A DNA stretch of 64,000 bases from CAWGJC01 sp965276665 (GTDB lineage Bacteria; Pseudomonadota; Alphaproteobacteria; Acetobacterales; Acetobacteraceae). The stretch spans positions 372,001 through 436,000 of the forward strand of contig OZ255620.1 of NCBI GenBank assembly GCA_965276665.1, given 5' to 3'. Numbering within the stretch: the first letter of the stretch is position 1; every line of letters starts with the position of its first letter. The translations under genes and the position numbers were made by a program. Below are positions 36,936-45,522 of this stretch, piece after piece. A model generated the notes under the pieces. It was given only the letters and a program-made list of their open reading frames with translations. It made no database searches and was not told where the DNA came from.

Positions 36936-38516
36936 ATGCTCGGCCGTCGCACATTGCTCACGGGATCCGCCGCCGCCTTGGCGGCGCCTTCCATCGCCGC
37001 CGCGCAAGGCACGCGGTTGCTGAAATTCATCCCGCAATCCGACCTCGCCGTGCTCGATCCGTGCTGGACCACGGCCTACGTGACGCGCAACCACGGCTTC
37101 ATGGTGTTCGACACGCTCTACGGCCAGGCGAGCGACTTCAAGATGTCGCCGCAAATGGTCGCCGGCCACACCATCGATGACGATGGCAAGCGCTGGACGC
37201 TGACCTTGCACGACGGCCTTGCCTTCCATGACGGGAACAAGGTGCTCGCGCGCGACTGCGCCGCGAGCATCAAGCGGTGGGGTGTGCGCGACAGTTTCGG
37301 CCAGGCGCTGATGGCGGCGACCGACGAGATCGCCGCGCCCGATGACAAGACGATCGCGTTCCGGCTGAAGCACCCCTTCCCGCTCCTGCCCGACGCGCTC
37401 GGCAAGACCGGCAGCATGATGTGCCCGATGATGCCGGAGCGGTTGGCCAAGACCGATCCGTTCACCCAGATCACCGAGATGGTGGGCAGCGGGCCGTATC
37501 GGTTCGTCGCCAATGAGCGCGTGCCGGGCTCGCAGGTCGTCTATCAACGCTTCGAGGGCTACAAGCCGGTGCCCACCGGGACGGCGAGCTTCACCGCCGG
37601 GCCGAAAGTGGTGAATTTCGACCGCGTGGAATGGCATGTCATTCCGGATGCCGCCACCGCCGCGGCAGCCCTGCAGGCCGGCGAGATGGATTGGTGGGAA
37701 GCGCCCACCACCGATTACGTGCCGGTGCTCCGGCGCAACGGCAAGCTCACGGTTGAGATCCAGGACCCGACCGGCTCGATCGGCTGCATGCGGCCGAACT
37801 TCCTCTACCCGCCCTTCGACAACCCGGCCTTCCGCCGCGCGCTGCTCCCGGCGATCAATCAGACCGATTTCATGACCGCGGCCGCCGGCACCGACCCTTC
37901 CATGTGGCATGTGCCGGTCGGCGTGTTCTGCCCCGGCACGCCGATGGCGAGCGACACCGGCATGAGCGCGCTCACCGGCTCGCACGATCCCGCCGCGGCG
38001 AAGAAGGCCATCCTCGCCGCAGGCTACAAAGGGGAGCGCGTGGTCGCGCTGACTGCGACCGACCAGCCGACGATCAAGGCGGTCGCCGATGTCGGCGTCT
38101 CGATGATGCAGGGCGTCGGCATCAACGTCGACGATGTCGAGACGGATTGGGGCACCGTCGTGCAGCGCCGGGTCAGGAAAGACCCGCCGGACAAGGGCGG
38201 CTGGAACGTGTTCTTCACCTTTTGGTCCGGCATGGACATGTTCAACCCGGCCGTCGACACCGCGATCCGCGGCAACGGCGCCGGCGGCTGGCTCGGCTGG
38301 CTCGACGAACCGAAACTCGAGCAGATGCGCAACGCCTGGCTGCAGGCACCGGATGTCGGCACGCAACAGAATATCGCGCGCCAGATCCAGGATACGTTTT
38401 TCGACGTGATCCCCTACTATCCGCTCGGCCAGCTCCTGCAACCGACCGCCTACAAGAAGACGATCACCGGCGTGCCGTTCGGGTTCGTGCTGTTTTGGAA
38501 TGCGAAGCGGGCTTAG
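36936..38516 (+). CDS. ABC transporter substrate-binding protein (peptide/nickel family 5)
   Basis: A 526-residue periplasmic binding protein of the dipeptide/oligopeptide/nickel type (SBP family 5). It starts MLGRRTLLTGSAAALAAPSI, a twin-arginine-like signal, and then has LKFIPQSDLAVLDPCWTT, GFMVFDTLYG and LHDGLAFHDGNKV, typical of family 5. The ligand is unknown. It is orphan: no permease or ATPase gene lies beside it. A close paralogue, encoded at 52680, is likewise orphan. Repeat copy C follows its stop. Confidence 0.85.
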   Translation: MLGRRTLLTGSAAALAAPSIAAAQGTRLLKFIPQSDLAVLDPCWTTAYVTRNHGFMVFDTLYGQASDFKMSPQMVAGHTIDDDGKRWTLTLHDGLAFHDGNKVLARDCAASIKRWGVRDSFGQALMAATDEIAAPDDKTIAFRLKHPFPLLPDALGKTGSMMCPMMPERLAKTDPFTQITEMVGSGPYRFVANERVPGSQVVYQRFEGYKPVPTGTASFTAGPKVVNFDRVEWHVIPDAATAAAALQAGEMDWWEAPTTDYVPVLRRNGKLTVEIQDPTGSIGCMRPNFLYPPFDNPAFRRALLPAINQTDFMTAAAGTDPSMWHVPVGVFCPGTPMASDTGMSALTGSHDPAAAKKAILAAGYKGERVVALTATDQPTIKAVADVGVSMMQGVGINVDDVETDWGTVVQRRVRKDPPDKGGWNVFFTFWSGMDMFNPAVDTAIRGNGAGGWLGWLDEPKLEQMRNAWLQAPDVGTQQNIARQIQDTFFDVIPYYPLGQLLQPTAYKKTITGVPFGFVLFWNAKRA

Positions 38517-38524
38517 TCAGGGTT

Positions 38525-38697
38525 AAGGCCAGGGGCGCTGCCCCTGGACCCTGCCAAGGGCGGAGCCCTTGGAACCCGGATTGCGCTTCGCGCGAAGCGC
38601 ATCAACACCGGGCCTCTCTTGGCTCCCGCGCAACGCGCCAACCGGGTTCCAAGGGCTCCGCCCTTGGCAGGGTCCAGGGGCAGCGCCCCTGGCCTTC
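38525..38697. repeat. GC-rich composite inverted repeat, copy C (cleanest)
   Basis: The two arms are almost perfect reverse complements over about 55 bases: AAGGCCAGGGGCGCTGCCCC at the left end, GGGGCAGCGCCCCTGGCCTT at the right, with AAGGGCGGAGCCCTTGG and CCAAGGGCTCCGCCCTTGG inside them. The centre holds GCGCTTCGCGCGAAGCGC. It fills the whole gap between the convergent binding-protein and dehydrogenase genes. Confidence 0.9.
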
Positions 38698-38698
38698 C

Positions 38699-39808
38699 TC
38701 AATACGTTACCACCGTCCTGATCGACTCCCCGCGACGCATCAACTCGAAGCCTTCGTTGATCTGCTCGAACGGCAGGACATGGGTGATCAGGTCGTCGAT
38801 GTTGATGCGGCCTTCCATGTACCAGTCGACGATGCGCGGCACGTCGGTGCGGCCGCGCGCGCCGCCGAAGGCGCTGCCTTTCCAGACGCGTCCGGTGACG
38901 AGCTGGAACGGGCGCGTGGCGATTTCCCGGCCGGCGCCGGCGACGCCGATGATCACCGAGACGCCCCAGCCCTTGTGGCAGCATTCCAGTGCCTGGCGCA
39001 TCACCTCGGTGTTGCCGATGCATTCGAAACTGTAATCCGCGCCCCCCTTGGTGAGATCGACGAGATAGGGCACGAGATCGCCGCCCACTTCCTTCGGGTT
39101 CACGAAATGCGTCATGCCGAACCGTTCGGCGATCGCACGGCGGCCGGGGTTGAGATCGACGCCGACGATCATCTCGGCGCCGGCCATGCGCGCGCCCTGC
39201 ACGACGTTGAGCCCGATGCCGCCGAGGCCGAACACCACGACCCGCGCGCCCGGCTCGACCTCTGCGGTGTTGATCACCGCGCCGATGCCGGTGGTGACGC
39301 CGCAGCCGATGTAGCAGACCTTCTCGAACGGCGCGTCCTCGCGGATTTTCGCGACCGCGATCTCCGGCAGCACGGTGTGGTTCGCGAAGGTGGAGGTGCC
39401 CATGTAGTGCATCACCGGCGCGCCGTCGCAGGCGAACCGGCTGGTGCCGTCCGGCATCACGCCGCGGCCCTGGGTGAGGCGGATCGCCTGGCAGAGATTG
39501 GTCTTGCGGCTCAGGCAATATTCGCAGTTCCGGCATTCCGGCGTGTAGAGCGGGATCACGTGGTCGCCACGGCGCAGGCTGGTCACGCCCGACCCGACAT
39601 CGACCACCACGCCCGCGCCCTCATGGCCGAGAATGGCGGGAAAGATGCCCTCGGGGTCGGCGCCCGAGAGGGTGAACTCGTCGGTGTGGCAGATCCCGGT
39701 GGCCTTGATCTCCACCATCACCTCGCCGGCGCGCGGCCCCTCGATATCGACGACCTCGAGGCTGAGCGTGCGGCCTGGTGCGCGGGCGACGGCGGCGCGG
39801 GTCTTCAT
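38699..39808 (-). CDS. S-(hydroxymethyl)glutathione dehydrogenase / class III alcohol dehydrogenase
   Basis: Detoxifies formaldehyde by oxidising S-hydroxymethylglutathione and also reduces S-nitrosoglutathione. The 369-residue protein has catalytic zinc ligand Cys40 in GICHTDEF and His62-Glu63 in GHEGAGVV, structural-zinc cysteines 92, 95, 98 and 106, and the NAD-binding GLGGIGLNVVQGA. It is usually called adhC, frmA or flhA; I leave the symbol blank because the name varies. No frmB/fghA lies next to it. Confidence 0.92.
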   Translation of the reverse strand: MKTRAAVARAPGRTLSLEVVDIEGPRAGEVMVEIKATGICHTDEFTLSGADPEGIFPAILGHEGAGVVVDVGSGVTSLRRGDHVIPLYTPECRNCEYCLSRKTNLCQAIRLTQGRGVMPDGTSRFACDGAPVMHYMGTSTFANHTVLPEIAVAKIREDAPFEKVCYIGCGVTTGIGAVINTAEVEPGARVVVFGLGGIGLNVVQGARMAGAEMIVGVDLNPGRRAIAERFGMTHFVNPKEVGGDLVPYLVDLTKGGADYSFECIGNTEVMRQALECCHKGWGVSVIIGVAGAGREIATRPFQLVTGRVWKGSAFGGARGRTDVPRIVDWYMEGRINIDDLITHVLPFEQINEGFELMRRGESIRTVVTY

Positions 39809-39838
39809 GCGGCGTTCCTTTCCGGCGGTGGCGGGAAT

Positions 39839-40882
39839 TTATACGCTACGGCCGCCCTGCACGAGGCGGGCGCATTTCCGCATCACCGAAGGCAGCGCCT
39901 CGGCATCCAGCGCTTCGGCCGGGCGCAGAAAGCCGGCGGCCGTCACCTCGGGCAGCGTCGCCGCGTAAAGCGCAAGGCGGAGCTCGAAATGAGTGAGGCC
40001 GTGGCGCACCTCGCCGGCAGCGCGCCAGTCGGCGGCCATCGGCGCGGCGGCGATCGCCTCCGCTGGTGTCCACGGCTCGGCGCGCCAGGTGGTGCCCGGA
40101 AATTCTGTCATCGCGCCGAACAGGCCGTTCGGCGGCCGGCGGCGGAGCAGCACGCGCCCGGCGGCGTCGGTCAGCCAGAAATGCGCGCCGAAGCGGACCG
40201 GCCGCGCCCGTTTCCCGGCCTTGCGCGGCAGCGTCTCGGCGATGCCCTCGCGCTGCCCGGCGCAGGCGCCGCGCCAGGGGCAGAGGCCGCAGGCCGGACG
40301 CGGCGTGCAGAGTGTGGCCCCGAGATCGAACAGCGCCTGTGCAAAATCCGAGGGGCGTGCCTGGGCCGCCGGGTCCGCTCCGAGCCGAGCGGATGCCGCC
40401 GCGATCGCCGGCTTGGCGGCGGGGAGCGGCTCGGCGATCGCGAACAGCCGCGACACCACGCGCTCGACATTGCCGTCCACCGGCACCACCGGCACGCCGA
40501 AGGCGATGGCGGCGATGGCCGCGGCGGTGTAGCCGCCGATGCCCGGCAGCGTGCGCAGCCCCTCGATCGTGCGCGGAAAACCGGATTGCGCCACGCGCTG
40601 CGCGCAGGCGTGCAGATTGCGGGCGCGGGCGTAGTAGCCGAGCCCGGCCCAGGCGGCCATCACCGCCTCGTCCGGCCCGGCGGCGAGGCTTGCCGCATCC
40701 GGAAAACGCGCGAGGAAACGCTCGTAATAGGGTATGACCGCGGCGACCGTCGTCTGCTGCAGCATGATCTCGCTCAGCCAGACACGGTAGGGATCGGCGC
40801 TCTCGCCGGGCTTCGCGCGCCACGGCAGATCGCGCCGATGCCGGTCGTACCAGGAGAGCAGCGCGTCGGCAGGCGGCGTCAC
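39839..40882 (-). CDS. mutY: A/G-specific adenine glycosylase MutY
   Basis: Removes adenine opposite 8-oxoguanine. The 347-residue protein has the helix-hairpin-helix motif LPGIGGYTAAAI with the GPD Asp in VPVDGNVERV, the Glu in EIMLQQTTV, the [4Fe-4S] cysteines CTPRPACGLCPWRGAC, and a C-terminal NUDIX-like domain for 8-oxoG. The start is GTG at 40882; a TTG at 40918 would overlap the divergent dciA start. The mutY-dciA-dsbA-smc order is widespread in alphaproteobacteria. Confidence 0.95.
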   Translation of the reverse strand: MTPPADALLSWYDRHRRDLPWRAKPGESADPYRVWLSEIMLQQTTVAAVIPYYERFLARFPDAASLAAGPDEAVMAAWAGLGYYARARNLHACAQRVAQSGFPRTIEGLRTLPGIGGYTAAAIAAIAFGVPVVPVDGNVERVVSRLFAIAEPLPAAKPAIAAASARLGADPAAQARPSDFAQALFDLGATLCTPRPACGLCPWRGACAGQREGIAETLPRKAGKRARPVRFGAHFWLTDAAGRVLLRRRPPNGLFGAMTEFPGTTWRAEPWTPAEAIAAAPMAADWRAAGEVRHGLTHFELRLALYAATLPEVTAAGFLRPAEALDAEALPSVMRKCARLVQGGRSV

Positions 40883-40892
40883 GGAGACGTAT

Positions 40893-41363
40893 ATGGCGGC
40901 AGAATCCGGTGGCGGCAATGCGGAGGGGCCCGCGCGGCACGTCTATGGTCCGCGGCCGATCGGCGCGCTGGTGCCGATGGTCACGCGGCAGGCGTTTCAT
41001 CGCCAGGGCGCGGTGGCGGCCCGGCTGGTCGCCGACTGGCCGGTGATCGTCGGCCCGGCGATCGCCGCCGTCACCCTGCCGCGGAAGTTTTCCGGCGGCA
41101 CGCTCGCCATTGCCTGCGCCGGCCCGATCGCGCTCGAGCTGCAGCACCATGCGACCGAGCTCTCATCGCGGATCAACGCGTATTTCGGGCGGGAAGCCGT
41201 GCGGCGCTTGCGCTTCCTGCAGGAGCCGGTGGCGTTGGCCGCGCCGCCCCTGCCGCGTGCCGCGCCGCGTCCGGCGGCCCCTTTCGTCGCGGTGGATCTC
41301 CCCGACGGCGCGCTCCGCGACGCCCTCCTCTCCCTCGGCGCCACCCTCTTGACGGAGCGCTGA
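40893..41363 (+). CDS. dciA: DUF721/DciA-like replication helicase loader
   Basis: A 156-residue DUF721 protein. Members (DciA) help load DnaB at the origin in bacteria that lack DnaC. The family core VAARLVADWPVIVGPAIA followed by TLPRKFSGGTLAIACAGP and ALELQHHATELSSRINAYFG is clear. The ATG has GGAGACG upstream. Only 10 bp separate this start from the mutY start on the other strand. The C-terminal tail is Pro/Ala-rich and less conserved. Confidence 0.85.
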   Translation: MAAESGGGNAEGPARHVYGPRPIGALVPMVTRQAFHRQGAVAARLVADWPVIVGPAIAAVTLPRKFSGGTLAIACAGPIALELQHHATELSSRINAYFGREAVRRLRFLQEPVALAAPPLPRAAPRPAAPFVAVDLPDGALRDALLSLGATLLTER

Positions 41364-41430
41364 GGAGCGGTCCTCCTGATGCTCGACATCCAGGCTGGGC
41401 CGGGCTAAGACACTAGATATAGAGGTTACG

Positions 41431-42057
41431 ATGCGGCTCTTGCGACGACATGTTGTAGGCTTGGCGGGTCTGGCGATGGCGGTGCCACTGGCCCCGGCGT
41501 TGGCGGACACGCCCGATTCGCGGATGGCGGAGCGGGCGATCGGGCCGGCCACCGCGCCGGTGACGGTGATCGAATACTTCTCCCTGACCTGCACCCATTG
41601 CGCGGCCTTCGCGCAGGAGACGTTTCCCCAGGTGCGCACCAACCTGATCGACACCGGCAAGATCCGCTACGTGTTCCGCGACTTCCCGCTCGACCAGGTG
41701 GCGTTGACCGCGGCGATGGTCGCCCGCGCCCTGCCCCCCGAGCGCTACGAGCCGTTCATCCTCTCGCTGTTCGCGAGCCAGGACCGCTGGGCCTTCGCGC
41801 GCGGGGTCAATTCCACCGAGGAACTGGCCAAGATGGCGGCGCTGGCCGGCATGCCGCGCAGCACCTTCGACGCCACGCTGGCCGATGACGCGCTGAAGCA
41901 GGCGATCGTCGCCGAAGAGGATGACGCGCAGAAGCGCTACAAGATCGACAGCACGCCGAGCTTCATCGTCAACGGTCCGAAGGAGAAGGACGGGCTGCAT
42001 CCGGGCGAGATGCCTTACGCCGATTTCGTCCGCGTCGTGCAGGCGGCAGGCGGGTAA
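41431..42057 (+). CDS. DsbA-family thiol-disulfide oxidoreductase
   Basis: A secreted DsbA-like protein of 208 residues. Signal peptide MRLLRRHVVGLAGLAMAVPL with cleavage near APALA-D; active site Cys54 and Cys57 in CTHC; cis-proline in STPSFIVNG. Compared with E. coli DsbA (CPHC) the site is CTHC, seen in DsbA-like periplasmic oxidoreductases of alphaproteobacteria. It precedes smc by 3 bp and so may share a transcript. Confidence 0.88.
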   Translation: MRLLRRHVVGLAGLAMAVPLAPALADTPDSRMAERAIGPATAPVTVIEYFSLTCTHCAAFAQETFPQVRTNLIDTGKIRYVFRDFPLDQVALTAAMVARALPPERYEPFILSLFASQDRWAFARGVNSTEELAKMAALAGMPRSTFDATLADDALKQAIVAEEDDAQKRYKIDSTPSFIVNGPKEKDGLHPGEMPYADFVRVVQAAGG

Positions 42058-42060
42058 ACC

Positions 42061-45000
42061 GTGCCGGTCGCCTTTTCCCGATTGCGGATCGCCGGGTTCA
42101 AGAGTTTCGCCGAACCCGCGACCGTCGAGATCAGGCCGGGGCTGACCGGCATCGTCGGACCGAATGGCTGCGGCAAGTCGAACGTGGTCGAGGCGCTCCG
42201 CTGGGCGATGGGCGAGAATTCCGCCCGCTCGCTCCGCGGCGGCGAGATGGATGACGTGATCTTCGCCGGCACCGCCGGCCGGCCGTCGCGCAATCTCGCC
42301 GAAGTGGTGCTGACGCTCGACGAGGCGTCCGGCCTGGCGCCCCCGCCATTCCACGACCAGCCGGAATTGCAGGTGAGCCGCCGGATTGAGCGCGGCGCGG
42401 GCAGCGCCTTCCGGGTGAACGGCCGCGAGGTGCGCGCGCGCGACGTGCAGACGCTGTTCGCCGATCTCGCAAGCGGCGCGCATTCCTCCGCGATGGTCAG
42501 CCAGGGCCGGGTCGGCGCGCTGGTCGGCGCGCGGCCGGACGAGCGGCGCGTCCTGCTCGAGGAAGCCGCCGGAATCACCGGCTTGCACGCACGCCGCCAC
42601 GAGGCGGAGCTCAAGCTGCGCGCCGCCGAGGCCAATCTGGCCCGTTCGGAGGATCTGCGGGCGCAGCTCGAGAGCCAGCTCGCCGGGCTGCGCCGACAGG
42701 CGCGCCAGGCGGCGCGCTACCGCGACATCTCCGGCCTGATCCGCGCCGCCGAGGCGGCGCTGCTCGGCCTGCAGCGCGCGCGGGCCGAGGCGGAGCGCGA
42801 AGCCGCGCGCGCCGGGCTCGAGACCGCGATGGAGACGGCGCGCGCCGCCGGCGTTGACGCCGCCGCCGCCGCGGAAGCCGCTGCCGAGGCGGAGGCGGTG
42901 CTGCCGCCGCGCCGCGAGACGGAATCCGCCACGCGCACCGCGCTCGAACGCGCCCGGATGGCGCAGGAGCAATTGGCCGGCGAGGAGCAGCGCGCCCGCG
43001 CCGCCCTGGCGGCCGCCGAGCAGCGCACCCGCCAGCTTCTCCGCGATCTCGCCCATGCCGAACAATCCGCGCAGGACGGCGCGGCGGCCGATGCCCGGCT
43101 CGCCGCCGAGGATGCGACGCTCGGAGAGACGGAATCCGGCTTCCCCGCGCGCATCGCCGCCGCGGCACAATCGTGCGAGGCCGCGGAGGCCGCGATGCGC
43201 GAGGCCGAATCGGCCGCGCATCGCGCCACCGAAGCCGCGGCGGCGCTTGCCGCCACCAGCGAGGCGCTCGGCCGTGCGCTCGCCGAGGCGCAATCCCGCC
43301 GCAATCGCGGAGCCGAGCTATTGTCCCGCCGGCAGGAGGAGCGCACCCGCGCCCTCGCGGGCCAAGTCGATCCGGCGCGGCTCGCTGCCGCGGAAACCGA
43401 GCGCACCACCGCCGAACAGGCGGTCGCCGCCGCCCGCATCGCGCAGGAGGCGGCCGAGCAGGCGCGCGCCGATGCGGTGAAGGCGGCGAGCGCCGCGCGC
43501 GAGCGCCTGACCCCGGCGGAGACCGCCCGCTCCCGCCTCGCCGCCGAGGCGCAGGCGCTGGCCGAGGTGCTTGGGGTGAAGGATGGCGAGCGCTGGCCGC
43601 CGATGGTCGACGCGCTGAGCGTGCCGCCCGGGCTGGAAGCGGCGCTTGGCGCGGCACTCGGCGAGGAGCTCGCCGCCGCCGCCGATCGCGACGCCGCTCG
43701 TCATTGGCGCGACCTGCCGCCCCTGATCGGGACCGATCTGCCTGCTGCCGCCACACCGTTCGCCGAGCTTGTCGAGGGGCCGCCGGCGCTCTCCCGCGCG
43801 CTCGGCCGGATCGGGCTGGTGGACAGCGACGCGGCGGCCGATGCTGCGCAGGCGGAGCTGCCCGCCGGCGCGGTGCTGGTCTCGCGGGAAGGTGCGGTCT
43901 GGCGCTGGGACGGCTACACGATCCGCGGCGGCACGCCGACCGCGGCCGCGATGCGGCTCCAGCAGCGGAACCGGTTGACCGCGCTCGGTGAGCAGCTGAT
44001 CGGCGCGGAGGCGGTGCTCGCGGAGGCCCGCGCCGCGCGCGATGCGGCCGGCACCACCGAACGCGAGACGGGGCTGGCCGAGCAACAAGCCCGCGTCGCG
44101 CGGCGCGATGCCGAGCAGCGGCTGGAGCGCGCGCGCGCCGCCGCCGCCACGCTCCGCAGCCAGGCGGAATCCGCCGCGACCCGGCTCGCCGCCCTGGACG
44201 AGCAGATCGCCTCCCTGCGGCCGGAGCAGGAGGAGGCCGAGGCCGCGCTCGCTGCCGCGCAATCGCGCCGCGCCGCCCTGCCGGATCTCGCCGCCGCCCG
44301 CGCCGCCGTCGATGCATCCCGCGCGATGCTCGCCACCGCAAGACGGGTGGATCAGGAGGCGCGCGCGTCGCAGACGGTGCTGGCGCGCGAGCAGGAAGGC
44401 GCGGCCCGGCGCCGCGCCGCGATCGCTCAGGAACGCGAGGGGTGGCGCACCCGGGGCGCGGACGCCGCCGCGCGCATCGCCGATCTCGGGTCACGGCAAG
44501 CGGAGGCGGAGGCGGAATTCTCCGCGCTCGCCGCCGCTCCCGAGAGCATCGCCATCCGGCGCGCCGAGGCGGAGAGCGGGCTGCGGGAGGCAGAGACCTC
44601 CCATCGTGCGGCGGCGGCCGAGCTCGCGAGCGAAACCGCACATGCCGCCGCCCAGGGGCAGGCCGCGCGCGGCGCCGCCGCCTCGCTCGCCACCGCGCGC
44701 GAAAACGCGGTCCGCGCCGAGGCGGCGCGCGAGCAGGCGGACCGCAGCTGGGGCCAGGTGGCCGAACGCATCCTCGAGCGCCTCGGCAGCGGCGCCGAGC
44801 TGCCGGTGCCGGACGACCATTCACCGGACGCCGAGGAAAAATCGCGCCGCCGCTTCGACCGGTTGACGCGGGAACGCGAGGAGATGGGGCCGGTCAACCT
44901 CCGCGCCGAGATCGAGGCGCAGGAGATCGAGAGCCGGCTCGGCGGGCTTGCCGCGGAGCGCGAGGAACTCGCCACCGCGATCGCCAAGCTGCGCGGCTCG

Positions 45001-45522
45001 ATCGGCCATCTCAACCGCGAGGGGCGCGAGCGGCTGGCCGAGATGTTCCAGCAGGTGGACCGGCATTTCCAGGCGCTGTTCACCCGCATGTTCGGCGGCG
45101 GCCGCGCGCATCTGGCGCTGGTGGGATCGGATGATCCGCTGGTCGCCGGGCTCGAGATCTACGCGCAGCCGCTGGGCAAGAAGCTCGCCACCCTGTCGCT
45201 GCTCTCGGGCGGCGAACAGGCGCTCACCGCGCTGTCGCTGATCTTCGCGGTGTTCCGCTGCAACCCGGCGCCGATCTGCGTCCTCGACGAGGTGGACGCG
45301 CCGCTCGACGATGCGAATGTCGAGCGGTTCTGCATCCTGCTCGAGGACATGGTGCGCGAGACCGGCACGCGCTTCCTGGTGGTGACGCACCACCCTCTGA
45401 CGATGGCGCGGATGGACCGGCTCTACGGCGTGACGATGCAGGAACGCGGCGTCTCCCGCCTGCTTTCGGTCGATCTGCACCAGGCCGAAGGGATGGTGGA
45501 GAACCGCGTCGCCGCCGAGTGA
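42061..45522 (+). CDS. smc: chromosome segregation protein SMC
   Basis: A 1,153-residue SMC ATPase. The Walker A GPNGCGKSN is at 33-41 and the C-terminal head has the signature LLSGGEQALTALSL and Walker B PICVLDEVDAPLDDAN. Between lie two long coiled-coil arms (about 170-500 and 640-1000), unusually rich in Ala, Glu and Arg, around a hinge near residues 500-640. The GTG start is three bases after the dsbA-like stop. It works in condensin with ScpA and ScpB, not in the window. Confidence 0.96.
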   Translation: MPVAFSRLRIAGFKSFAEPATVEIRPGLTGIVGPNGCGKSNVVEALRWAMGENSARSLRGGEMDDVIFAGTAGRPSRNLAEVVLTLDEASGLAPPPFHDQPELQVSRRIERGAGSAFRVNGREVRARDVQTLFADLASGAHSSAMVSQGRVGALVGARPDERRVLLEEAAGITGLHARRHEAELKLRAAEANLARSEDLRAQLESQLAGLRRQARQAARYRDISGLIRAAEAALLGLQRARAEAEREAARAGLETAMETARAAGVDAAAAAEAAAEAEAVLPPRRETESATRTALERARMAQEQLAGEEQRARAALAAAEQRTRQLLRDLAHAEQSAQDGAAADARLAAEDATLGETESGFPARIAAAAQSCEAAEAAMREAESAAHRATEAAAALAATSEALGRALAEAQSRRNRGAELLSRRQEERTRALAGQVDPARLAAAETERTTAEQAVAAARIAQEAAEQARADAVKAASAARERLTPAETARSRLAAEAQALAEVLGVKDGERWPPMVDALSVPPGLEAALGAALGEELAAAADRDAARHWRDLPPLIGTDLPAAATPFAELVEGPPALSRALGRIGLVDSDAAADAAQAELPAGAVLVSREGAVWRWDGYTIRGGTPTAAAMRLQQRNRLTALGEQLIGAEAVLAEARAARDAAGTTERETGLAEQQARVARRDAEQRLERARAAAATLRSQAESAATRLAALDEQIASLRPEQEEAEAALAAAQSRRAALPDLAAARAAVDASRAMLATARRVDQEARASQTVLAREQEGAARRRAAIAQEREGWRTRGADAAARIADLGSRQAEAEAEFSALAAAPESIAIRRAEAESGLREAETSHRAAAAELASETAHAAAQGQAARGAAASLATARENAVRAEAAREQADRSWGQVAERILERLGSGAELPVPDDHSPDAEEKSRRRFDRLTREREEMGPVNLRAEIEAQEIESRLGGLAAEREELATAIAKLRGSIGHLNREGRERLAEMFQQVDRHFQALFTRMFGGGRAHLALVGSDDPLVAGLEIYAQPLGKKLATLSLLSGGEQALTALSLIFAVFRCNPAPICVLDEVDAPLDDANVERFCILLEDMVRETGTRFLVVTHHPLTMARMDRLYGVTMQERGVSRLLSVDLHQAEGMVENRVAAE

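Noticed and set aside
37904..41416. Plus-strand open frame of about 1,170 codons across the binding-protein gene, repeat C, adh and mutY
   Set aside because: It runs through two genes on the opposite strand and an inverted repeat, and its translation is low complexity with no known motif.
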